Shown: one piece after another, positions 1 to 7,460 of the stretch
Position numbering within the stretch: position 1 is the first letter of the stretch
How the letters are laid out: every line of letters begins with the position of its first letter
Notes under the pieces: generated by a model
Told to the model about the DNA's origin: nothing
Database searches by the model: none
Seen by the model: the letters and a program-made list of their open reading frames with translations, nothing else
Translations under genes and position numbers: made by a program
Assembly: GCA_030842085.1 (NCBI GenBank)
Contig: JAUUSE010000026.1
Coordinates: 1-24,462, forward strand
Reading direction: 5' to 3'
Length of the DNA stretch: 24,462 nt
From: Timburyella sp030842085
Lineage (GTDB): Bacteria > Bacillota > Clostridia > Oscillospirales > Acutalibacteraceae

Positions 1-192
1 CACCCAGTCTTATCATAGAAGAATCTTATTTACAGACTTTTCTTCATACCCTCCACTCTTCAAACAAATAATATAGAAGAATTATCAATCAAATGTATTA
101 GCAATGCATGCACTAAAAAATCAAAAAAGGATTATGTAACTTCGGATAATATTGTCAGTATTCTTTTAACGATACCTGTATTTGTTTGGTGT

Positions 193-456
193 ATGCCATA
201 CTATTCAAATGTTCCAGAACTGTTGCCACCAACCAAATTTCCAGAGTTGCTTCATAATATTGCAGATGTGTATATAGATAATGGGAAGTTTAAGGATGTT
301 TTGATTCATATGCCGGGATTCGCATATGATTGGTTATCTTTTTCATGCAAAGAAAGAAAATTAATCAAGCATCGTTGTTTAAATAATGCGGAAATATTTA
401 ATAAGCAGTTACCTTATGTCTACAAAATAGGTTCAATTGCATCTAAGGAGGAATAG
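193..456 (+). CDS. Unrecognised protein, C-terminal part; gene probably broken upstream
   Basis: I do not recognise this protein. The frame is open from base 19, after a TAG at 16-18, but the only ATG in it is at 193 and there is no ribosome binding site in front of that ATG. A different frame at bases 3-65 reads as plausible protein (PSLIIEESYLQTFLHTLHSS) and stops at 66-68, about where the main frame begins to look coding. The simplest reading is the 3' end of a longer gene that runs in from the left and carries a frameshift near bases 55-70. The visible part is 87 residues with no obvious signal, membrane segment or motif. Its stop lies two bases before the next ATG, and the AAGGAGG at 445-451 that serves the next gene lies inside its last codons, so the two were probably co-transcribed. 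Confidence 0.4.
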   Translation: MPYYSNVPELLPPTKFPELLHNIADVYIDNGKFKDVLIHMPGFAYDWLSFSCKERKLIKHRCLNNAEIFNKQLPYVYKIGSIASKEE

Positions 457-458
457 CA

Positions 459-3400
459 ATGAAAACATATCATATGAAAAAATTTGGTTCAAAAGTAATT
501 GCTTGCATGCTTGCCTTTACTATGCTGTTTAGTTTAAGCAACGGGTCTTTGGCGAATGCGCAAGCGCTGGGAGAGGAAGCAAAAATTCCAAAAGAATATA
601 CATCAACAAATACAAAGGTGAATGTAAGCAATACCAATATTCCTGCAAGCGATACTTATCCGCATCTAACCGAGGTGCCGGAGGGATACATAGGCATATA
701 TACCAAAGAGGATTTGGAAAAAATAAACGATAACATGGCCGGAAACTATATCCTTATGAATGATATTGAGATTCCCGGCGGTGGCGTTGACCAAAATAAC
801 AGCAATGTAATCATCTCCAATTTTAATACTATTGGCGTTTTCACTTCTACTGCTTTCAGCGGCATTTTGGATGGCAACGGCTATATGGTATCTAATTTGT
901 ATATTGATAGTAACGGCGGTTTGTTTTATGATGTTACCGGCACTATCCGAAATTTGGATGTGCAGGGTATTGTTTCGAGTGGGGCTGGTAATAGTCTTGG
1001 AGGTCTTGCGAATAATGTTTCTTATGGTCTCATCGAAAACTGCCGGTTTGACGGACAGGTAATTCTATACAAAAATTATGGCGGCGATGATCTTAACGCA
1101 TGTGCAGTCGGCGGGATTGCCGGAAGTGTACGAAATGGTAAAATCAAAAATTGTGCGAATTACGGTGATGTGGCAATCTCATATAATGAGTGGTCGTCTG
1201 ACAGCTTTACAGTACCGATGTATGCAGGCGGTATTGCGGGCGAGTACAACGGTTGGCGGTGGCAGGATAGATTAGAAAACAGTGCCAATTACGGCAATAT
1301 TATTTTGACAGATGACTGTTCAGCCGTAATCGGTGGCGTGTTGGGACGAAGTGGTGGCGTAGACATAAACGCTTGTTTTAATGCAGGTAGCCTATATGTT
1401 AAGCAAACAGAAGAGGTGACCGGAAAGTCTGTAACGATAGGCGGTGTAATCGGCGAATTGATTGGCGACTCAAATCCTATTACTGTGACAAATGTATATA
1501 ATACGGGCTATTGGGATATTGATTCGCCGGCAGACCTGTGTATGGGCGGCGTGATCGGTTCGATGACCAAATCTACACTCTCCGGTGCATATAATACCGG
1601 AACCATATTTCATGATTCCGGCTCGGCTATCGGAGGCATTGCCGGACGGCTTGATGACCAAAGTACCATTGAGTCGGTATACTACCCCGATTTGTATGCT
1701 TCCGCTCGTGCAGATATAGAGTCAACAGACGGACGGTATACTTGGGAAGATTTGCAGTGGAACATCCAGAATTTAGCAAACGAACAGCAATATGATGATT
1801 CAAAAGGGTGGTGGTATCCGTGGAGCTTTTCGGAGGATTCCTCTTACCCCTATCCGCAGTTAAGCGAAAATCCATACCGTGCTTTTAGATTTGGTTCAGG
1901 TACAGAGGAAGACCCATATCAGGTGCGAAATATGCAGGAACTGAATGCTGTACGCTATCAACTGTCTGCCTGCTTCCGGATGACGCAGGATATTACCTGT
2001 CTGACTGACCCATCAAGTGCCGCAGGCATCAATTCCACTCATCCGGTTCGTATTGCCGGTTATAATCCCAAATGGTACCCGATAGGTAACTATACGCAGC
2101 AGGGCTTTGAAGGATCATTCGATGGTGACGGGCACACCATCGCCGGTATATATACTGATTGGACAGAAGAAGACTACAAACACGACCTCGTTTATCGGTC
2201 TTATCAATCCAATGAGTGTTATATGGGGCTGTTCGGCTGCAATCGTGGTATTATACAAAACTTGACAGTTGATAATGCAATGGGGGCTGAGAGTATCTTT
2301 GATGACTCAAATCCTGGTCTGCTGTATTTTGAGACAGTGCCTATCGTTGGCAGCATTGCGGGATATAATGATGGGACTATCCGGCATTGTGTCAACCAGG
2401 CATCGGTTATATCTATTGAGGCCGGCGGAATCGCCGGGGAAAATTACGATATTATCGAGCAATGTGTCAACGAGGGCTTTGTACGAGGCGACATATTTGC
2501 CGGAGGTATTGCCGTGCATAACGGCAATATTATCCGGGAATGTGCTAACGTCAGTAGTTGGGTCTGCAAACAGGGACCTTGGGTTTACGACGGCGGTAAC
2601 CATGAAAAACAGACGGCCGGCGGTATCGCTGTAACTAACAACGGCAGTATCACAGATAGCTATAATACCGCACAAGTGATTTGTCATACTGTGGATGTAT
2701 ATACCAACAACAATGCCTATGGCATTGCGGACGGAGGTACAATTAAAAACTGCTATAACATAGGGCAGGTAAATGTACCAAAAAGCGGAACCTTTGGGAC
2801 GGGCCGCCCTATCGGCGGAGATAATGTTTCCAATGTCTATGCATGGAATATGGACAATAAGGGTTCGGAGAGTTGCTTCCGTACCTTAGAAGAAATGAAG
2901 CAACCGCAAACCTATGCCGGTTTTGACTTTGAGACTATCTGGGCTATGCCTGCGGAGGGAGATTATCCTTTCCCTGTATTGCGCAATGCGGACGCCGATT
3001 TTACTAAATATCCGGTCGGTATGGTAATGACAAAAAAACCGTCCCGACACGTGTTTTTAATTGATGAAGTACTGAGAACAGCCATCACGGACGGCGAATT
3101 TATTGTATATTATAACGATGGCAGTTTTACAACTGATACCACGAGATACGCTCGAACGTATCAATATAACGATAAAAATAAGACTTTTGAATTTTTTAAT
3201 ACATTAGAGACAGTTGGCAGTCATTCGTTGATAGTATTTCCCCGTGAACTTTGGAATTTCTTCTATGTTGATACCTTTGAAGGAGTATCAGAAAAGCTGC
3301 CAACGGATATAAAAATCACAAATATTCCTGTCAACACCGTTTATTATGAAGGGGACACATTAGACCTCAATGGCTTAGAAGTGACAGTTTTCTATAATAC

Positions 3401-3980
3401 CGAGCAACAGGAAATTATTGAGGATTATGCCGTTTCCGGTTTTGATTCGCATCAAATCGGAACACAAATTATCACAGTGACATATGGCAGCTTCAAAGAC
3501 ACTTTTGAAATAGAGGTTTTAGCAAGAGAACTGTCTTCCATCAAGCTAACCGTCCCGCCTACAAAGCTTGACTATAGCAAAGATTTTGAAAACTTCGATC
3601 CTTCCGGCGGCAAAGTGACACTATACTACAACAATAGCACAAGTGAGGAAATTGATCTGACTGCCGATATGGTTTCCGGTTTTGACAACACAAAAGTCGG
3701 CAAGCAAACTCTTACCGTTACTTATGGCGGATTTACTGATACGTTTGAGATTGAAATTATCGACTATCTCCTCGGCGACGTGAACGATGACGGAACAGTA
3801 AACGACAAAGATGCAGAATATCTGCTATATCATGTCGTGTATCCGGCAGAATATCCTGTCAGGCAGGACTGTGATTTTAACGGGGACGGCAGCGTCGATG
3901 ACAAGGATGCGGAGTATCTGCTTTATCACATTGTCTTTCCGGACGAGTATCCGTTGCAGATAAGTAAAAATCAACAGTAG
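459..3980 (+). CDS. Secreted GLUG-repeat beta-helix protein with Ig-like domains and C-terminal dockerin
   Basis: Predicted extracellular protein of 1173 residues. Residues 1-36 form a signal peptide (basic start, hydrophobic core ending near ANAQA). Two blocks of GLUG-type repeats follow, at about 71-430 and 480-860, with repeated GGIAG...G.I.NC.N.G.V patterns expected to fold as right-handed beta-helices. Two bacterial Ig-like modules of the 'YxxGDxLDxxGLxVxxxY' type lie at about 947-1020 and 1025-1100. The C-terminus (about 1105-1165) is a type I dockerin: two calcium loops, DVNDDGTVNDKD and DFNGDGSVDDKD, each followed by AEYLLYH. No catalytic domain is visible, so adhesion or binding is the likely role (inference). 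It has no anchor of its own; the dockerin should bind a cohesin, and one is encoded 15 bases downstream. AAGGAGG at 445-451 fixes the start. Isoleucine is mostly ATT/ATC here, unlike the ATA-rich genes downstream. Confidence 0.9.
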   Translation: MKTYHMKKFGSKVIACMLAFTMLFSLSNGSLANAQALGEEAKIPKEYTSTNTKVNVSNTNIPASDTYPHLTEVPEGYIGIYTKEDLEKINDNMAGNYILMNDIEIPGGGVDQNNSNVIISNFNTIGVFTSTAFSGILDGNGYMVSNLYIDSNGGLFYDVTGTIRNLDVQGIVSSGAGNSLGGLANNVSYGLIENCRFDGQVILYKNYGGDDLNACAVGGIAGSVRNGKIKNCANYGDVAISYNEWSSDSFTVPMYAGGIAGEYNGWRWQDRLENSANYGNIILTDDCSAVIGGVLGRSGGVDINACFNAGSLYVKQTEEVTGKSVTIGGVIGELIGDSNPITVTNVYNTGYWDIDSPADLCMGGVIGSMTKSTLSGAYNTGTIFHDSGSAIGGIAGRLDDQSTIESVYYPDLYASARADIESTDGRYTWEDLQWNIQNLANEQQYDDSKGWWYPWSFSEDSSYPYPQLSENPYRAFRFGSGTEEDPYQVRNMQELNAVRYQLSACFRMTQDITCLTDPSSAAGINSTHPVRIAGYNPKWYPIGNYTQQGFEGSFDGDGHTIAGIYTDWTEEDYKHDLVYRSYQSNECYMGLFGCNRGIIQNLTVDNAMGAESIFDDSNPGLLYFETVPIVGSIAGYNDGTIRHCVNQASVISIEAGGIAGENYDIIEQCVNEGFVRGDIFAGGIAVHNGNIIRECANVSSWVCKQGPWVYDGGNHEKQTAGGIAVTNNGSITDSYNTAQVICHTVDVYTNNNAYGIADGGTIKNCYNIGQVNVPKSGTFGTGRPIGGDNVSNVYAWNMDNKGSESCFRTLEEMKQPQTYAGFDFETIWAMPAEGDYPFPVLRNADADFTKYPVGMVMTKKPSRHVFLIDEVLRTAITDGEFIVYYNDGSFTTDTTRYARTYQYNDKNKTFEFFNTLETVGSHSLIVFPRELWNFFYVDTFEGVSEKLPTDIKITNIPVNTVYYEGDTLDLNGLEVTVFYNTEQQEIIEDYAVSGFDSHQIGTQIITVTYGSFKDTFEIEVLARELSSIKLTVPPTKLDYSKDFENFDPSGGKVTLYYNNSTSEEIDLTADMVSGFDNTKVGKQTLTVTYGGFTDTFEIEIIDYLLGDVNDDGTVNDKDAEYLLYHVVYPAEYPVRQDCDFNGDGSVDDKDAEYLLYHIVFPDEYPLQISKNQQ

Positions 3981-3995
3981 AAATGAGGGGACAAA

Positions 3996-5966
3996 ATGAA
4001 AAAAATATTGGCGTTCATTTTATCGATGGCTTTGGTCGCTGCATCATTTGTCACGGTTTTTGCGGCCGAACCGAAAATCACCTGCACAGTTTCAGATACA
4101 GATGTGCAAATGGGGGAAGAATTTACCGTGACAGTGTCCATCAGCGGCTATGAGCCCATCCGCTCTGGAGGAATCGCGTTGGATTTCGACCAGACCGTTT
4201 TGGAGTATGTGGACAGCGAATGGCTGATTGATGCAGGAGTAAAAAGTTTTGATCCAGAGAAGCTAAACGGCGTCTTCATGTTTTTCCCTTTAGAGGCGCA
4301 TGATATCAACGGCGATATTTTCCGCTTTACCTTAAGGGCCTTAGCTGATGCGCCGGAAACGGGAAGCTTTGATATTATTGCGAGCCCCAGTTTAACAAAT
4401 GAAGATGGCGAAGATGTTGCCGAAGGCGATTCCGGAACCTCTTCAGTAGAAATCTCCTGCGCTGAGCATGAATACGGCGCCCTGATCCCGGAGATCCCTG
4501 CCAAATGCGGCGTGGACGGTAAAAAGGCCTATTATGAATGTTCTGTCTGCCATAAACTGTTTAACGAAAGCAAAACCGAAGTTACCGCAGAACAGCTTGT
4601 GATCCCTGCGCTGACGCATGTCGCTGAAGAAGGCTGGCATTCTGACGCCAACAATCACTGGAAAGTCTGTGCGAACGGCTGCGGTACCATCATGGACGGC
4701 ACAACCGCCGCCCATAAGTTTGAATGGAAGACTGACAAACCGGCAACCGAAGACGAAACCGGAATCCAGCATGAGGAATGCACCGTTTGCGGTTATAAAC
4801 GCAGTGAGAACACTGAAATTCCAAAACTTCCGCATGTACATACCGGCATCACCCATCACGAAGCCATTGCTGCCAACTGCCACGAAACGGGCACAGTGGA
4901 GTATTGGACCTGCTCCAGCGACAAATGCAAGGGCAAATATTACAGCGATTCAGACTGCACAACAGAAATCCAGTCTGTTACAACACCGATTGATAAAAAC
5001 AATCATGACGGCGGCACCGAAGTAAGAGATGCTGTTGCCGCCACCTGTAACAAAGACGGCTATGCGGGGGACACCTATTGCCTCGGCTGCGGTGAGAAAA
5101 TTGCCGAAGGAAAAACCATTCCCGCTACAGGCGCACATGTCAATGCTGCCGGTGAATGGGAGAGCGATGGTGCCAACCACTGGCAGGTATGCGACAGCTG
5201 CGGTACTGAGTTCAATAAAGCGGTACACGAGGGCGGCGTAGCAACCTGTTCTGCCAAGGCAGTATGTGAGGTTTGCAGTGCAGAGTATGGCGAATTAGAT
5301 CCCGACAATCATGTGAATACCGAAATTCGTGGCGCTGTGGTTGCTACCGAAGAAGCCGAGGGCTATACCGGCGACAAATGGTGCTTGGACTGCGATCAGA
5401 TGATTGAAGAAGGCACAGTGATTGCCAAGCTTGACCACACCCATGCAATGGTAAAGACCGAGGCAAAAGCCGCTACCTGTGAAGAAGACGGAAATATCGA
5501 GTATTACACCTGCTCCAAATGTGGGAAAAAGTACAACGATGAAGCCGGAACACGGGAACTGACAGATGAAGAGATTATTATTGAGGCTGCCGGTCACAGT
5601 TACAGCACGGAGTGGAAGTTTGACGCTGACAGTCACTGGCACGAATGTACCTGCGGCGAACGCAGTGACGAGAGATCGCATACCTTTGGCGACTGGACGG
5701 TAACCAAGGAAGCAACCGAAACGGCAGACGGCAGCAGGGAAAGAAAATGCACCGTTTGCGGTTATGTGCAGTCTGAGAAAATCAGCGCCATTGGCGGAGC
5801 AACGGATGATACCGAGTCAGATAACACAGATAGTTCTGGTGATTCTGACACTCCGCAGACTGGCGATAATACGAATGCTTTCCTGTGGCTGGCTCTGATG
5901 GCTGCCGGAGGCTGCGGCCTGATTGCCACGACGTTTGCAAGAAAAAAATACAGAATGAATAAATAA
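3996..5966 (+). CDS. Wall-anchored protein: cohesin-like domain, CxxC repeat region, sortase-type tail
   Basis: Predicted 656-residue surface protein. Residues 1-23 are a signal peptide (MKKILAFILSMALVAA..., cleavage near VFAA). Residues about 25-158 look like a cohesin: beta-rich, with 'DVQMGEEFTVTVSISG', 'GGIALDFDQTVLEYV', 'GDIFRFTLRA' and a closing 'SSVEI' strand. About 160-600 holds roughly eleven Cys modules with CxxC or C-x(3,4)-C pairs and upstream 'HW', 'DG' or 'EG' signatures (ECSVC, CTVCG, CLGCG, CDSCG, CEVC, CSKCG, ECTCG). An acidic Ser/Thr/Asp linker leads to TPQTG at 619-623, a hydrophobic stretch at about 630-650 and a basic tail (ARKKYRMNK), which is the sortase layout with T in place of the usual L. 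The ribosome binding site is GAGGGG before ATG 3996. It is co-transcribed with the dockerin protein, its likely partner. No sortase gene is in the window. The cohesin call rests on pattern and context, not on a search. Confidence 0.82.
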   Translation: MKKILAFILSMALVAASFVTVFAAEPKITCTVSDTDVQMGEEFTVTVSISGYEPIRSGGIALDFDQTVLEYVDSEWLIDAGVKSFDPEKLNGVFMFFPLEAHDINGDIFRFTLRALADAPETGSFDIIASPSLTNEDGEDVAEGDSGTSSVEISCAEHEYGALIPEIPAKCGVDGKKAYYECSVCHKLFNESKTEVTAEQLVIPALTHVAEEGWHSDANNHWKVCANGCGTIMDGTTAAHKFEWKTDKPATEDETGIQHEECTVCGYKRSENTEIPKLPHVHTGITHHEAIAANCHETGTVEYWTCSSDKCKGKYYSDSDCTTEIQSVTTPIDKNNHDGGTEVRDAVAATCNKDGYAGDTYCLGCGEKIAEGKTIPATGAHVNAAGEWESDGANHWQVCDSCGTEFNKAVHEGGVATCSAKAVCEVCSAEYGELDPDNHVNTEIRGAVVATEEAEGYTGDKWCLDCDQMIEEGTVIAKLDHTHAMVKTEAKAATCEEDGNIEYYTCSKCGKKYNDEAGTRELTDEEIIIEAAGHSYSTEWKFDADSHWHECTCGERSDERSHTFGDWTVTKEATETADGSRERKCTVCGYVQSEKISAIGGATDDTESDNTDSSGDSDTPQTGDNTNAFLWLALMAAGGCGLIATTFARKKYRMNK

Positions 5967-5985
5967 GATGTAATTATATGATTTG

Positions 5986-6024
5986 AAAAGCGATGACGAA
6001 GTTGCACCTCCGCCATCGCTTTTT
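5986..6024 (+). terminator. Intrinsic terminator after the dockerin/cohesin pair
   Basis: The arms AAAAGCGATG (5986-5995) and CATCGCTTTT (6014-6023) pair over 10 bases. After one mismatch a further CG/CG can pair. A T-run completes the signal. It begins 19 bases after the stop at 5966. Confidence 0.8.
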
Positions 6025-6048
6025 GCTATATATTTGTGATATAAAATG

Positions 6049-6087
6049 AAACCAGTTCCCAGCTATTTTAACTGGAAACTGGTTTTT
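6049..6087 (+). terminator. Second intrinsic terminator in tandem
   Basis: The arms AAACCAGTTCCCAG (6049-6062) and CTGGAAACTGGTTT (6072-6085) pair with one mismatch, followed by TTTTT. It sits 25 bases beyond the first terminator. Confidence 0.72.
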
Positions 6088-6352
6088 GTATCCTATTCGG
6101 TTGTTGGTTTCTCCCCTAACGACATCACGCTATAATCCGGCGGATTTTTATTTATATTTTTTAAGCTTTATTTTAGGTTAAGTAGACACTATACATCAGC
6201 TTTTTGAGGACAAACGGCATAAGTGAATAGACGCTTTTTTGTGTTTATAAAAGTTGTAAATATAGAAAATGCAGCTTTATATGTTTAGTAAATTATTGGT
6301 AAAAAGCTTTGTATCAAAAGTAATATCGGACTATATAAATTAATTTAAAAGA
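6088..6352. other. AT-rich spacer with no recognisable gene
   Basis: This stretch lies between a + strand terminator and the end of a minus-strand gene. A weak 5-base hairpin (AATCC-GGC-GGATT, 6134-6146) followed by T's is the only structure seen. Short minus-strand frames near 6180-6240 look slightly protein-like but are too short to assign. No transposon end or integrase remnant could be identified, although codon use changes across this spacer. Confidence 0.5.
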
Positions 6353-7105
6353 CTAATCAACAAGGCCTTGTAAGCAAAGATGTTTAAGTTCGTCAGTACT
6401 TCCGTTAAAAACATTCAAATCTATAAATTTTTCATCGCCATTATAGCCATTTAGCCTGCCCTTATCAGTATACTGCCAGAAAACCCAGTCAGTGCCGTCT
6501 GAAAGTTTGGGTGATGCAAAGACATTGCGTATCCATATCGGATAGTCATTGTAATTGCCGGAAATATACATGTTGTAGGATTTCATAGTGGCGTATATAA
6601 TAGGTTTTGCTCCATAATGCTCTTCAAGCAAATTAAGCAGCTCGTTAAGCTCACTGAGGACTTCTTCAGCCTTCTTGGGAGACTTATTATACTCACCATA
6701 ATATTCGATATCGACAACCGGCGGAAGCATATTGTCGACGGGCGTGACAGTCGATATAAAATTTTCAGCCTGTGTTTTGCCGGAACTGTTATAGCTGAAA
6801 AAGTGGTATGCGCCGATATATAAATCCGTCTGCTGTGCATTTTTCCAGTTTTCGTCAAATTTTTCATCTTTATATGTGCTGCCCTCGGTTGCTTTTATAA
6901 AGGCGAAATTAATGCCCTGGCTGGCTAATACATCCCAACTTATGTCGCCCTGATAGCTTGAAACGTCGACTCCGCGTACGGGGTATTTGCTTTTAGACGG
7001 ATTGTTAAGCTTTAATACTCCAGAGCTGAACAGTACCAGCAGAATTGCAAATATAATTATAACTGCAATGCAAGAGAATATAGATATTTTTACTTTAGTT
7101 TTCAT
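6353..7105 (-). CDS. Membrane-anchored GH25 lysozyme (muramidase)
   Basis: Glycoside hydrolase family 25 enzyme expected to cut the beta-1,4 bond between MurNAc and GlcNAc in peptidoglycan, outside the membrane. From the ATG at 7105 it has 250 residues. A hydrophobic segment at about 9-28 anchors it or acts as an uncleaved signal. The catalytic domain starts at RGVDVSSYQG (D47) and includes FAFIKATEG, GAYHFF, the active-site strand PPVVDIEYYG (D132, E134), IIYATM and the closing WVFWQYTDKG. These match the family in order and spacing. The frame extends to a GTG at 7115-7117, but the ATG at 7105 sits better behind a weak AGAGTGG. No wall-binding repeats are attached, so the membrane segment probably sets its location. 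It is transcribed separately from the small gene upstream, since a minus-strand terminator lies between them. Confidence 0.9.
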   Translation of the reverse strand: MKTKVKISIFSCIAVIIIFAILLVLFSSGVLKLNNPSKSKYPVRGVDVSSYQGDISWDVLASQGINFAFIKATEGSTYKDEKFDENWKNAQQTDLYIGAYHFFSYNSSGKTQAENFISTVTPVDNMLPPVVDIEYYGEYNKSPKKAEEVLSELNELLNLLEEHYGAKPIIYATMKSYNMYISGNYNDYPIWIRNVFASPKLSDGTDWVFWQYTDKGRLNGYNGDEKFIDLNVFNGSTDELKHLCLQGLVD

Positions 7106-7141
7106 TTCAAACACCACTCTACAAGATAATTAAGCGGTAAA

Positions 7142-7176
7142 GCAAAAAAGGGCATTAATTTTAATTAATGCCCTTT
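7142..7176 (-). terminator. Intrinsic terminator, minus strand
   Basis: A perfect 14-base inverted repeat (7147-7160 with 7163-7176, two-base loop) containing AAAGGGCATTAA is followed, on the minus strand, by TTTTTTGC (the A-run at 7144-7149). It ends the transcript of the small Cys-rich gene and lies just upstream of the lysozyme gene. Confidence 0.85.
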
Positions 7177-7198
7177 ACACAACTATAAATGCAAAATA

Positions 7199-7348
7199 TT
7201 AAAGACAATCCGGCTCACAGTCGCATTCAATATAATTGCAGTCCTTTTTAGAGCCAAGCAACCTGTGAACAAAATACGCCACAGCAGCAGATATAGAAAT
7301 CACAGCGAGAATTACAGATACAAGAATACATACGTCACGAGTTTTCAT
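7199..7348 (-). CDS. Small membrane protein with Cys-rich tail
   Basis: I cannot assign a family. The 49-residue product has one transmembrane helix (CILVSVILAVISISAAVAYF, about residues 7-26), then a short basic stretch (HRLLGSKKD) and an acidic Cys-rich end, CNYIECDCEPDCL, with four cysteines in 13 residues. By the positive-inside rule the SKK side should face the cytoplasm, so the cysteines may be cytosolic and able to hold a metal (inference only). The frame extends to 7387, but the ATG at 7348 has a clear GGAGA five bases away (7354-7358) and is preferred. A strong terminator follows. It lies between cardiolipin synthase and the lysozyme, on the same strand, 112 bases after the cardiolipin synthase stop. 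Confidence 0.65.
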   Translation of the reverse strand: MKTRDVCILVSVILAVISISAAVAYFVHRLLGSKKDCNYIECDCEPDCL

Positions 7349-7460
7349 ATAAATCTCCATTTCTCCAGCGGATATTTTTATCTGCACCCATTTACGCTGG
7401 AATAAAGTACAGACAGCCTATAACTATAATCATAATAACAGTAAAATAAAAAAATGTCAA

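Noticed and set aside
4148..5681. Several long minus-strand and alternative-frame open frames across the cohesin/CxxC gene
   Set aside because: They lie opposite a clearly coding, repeat-rich gene and have no ribosome binding sites or protein-like domains; repeat coding sequence often gives long shadow frames.
459..5966. Cellulosome subunits
   Set aside because: No glycoside hydrolase or carbohydrate-binding module is visible in either protein; only the docking modules are shared with cellulosomes.
6088..6352. Insertion sequence or integration remnant at the codon-use border
   Set aside because: No paired inverted ends, target duplication or transposase fragment could be identified by eye.
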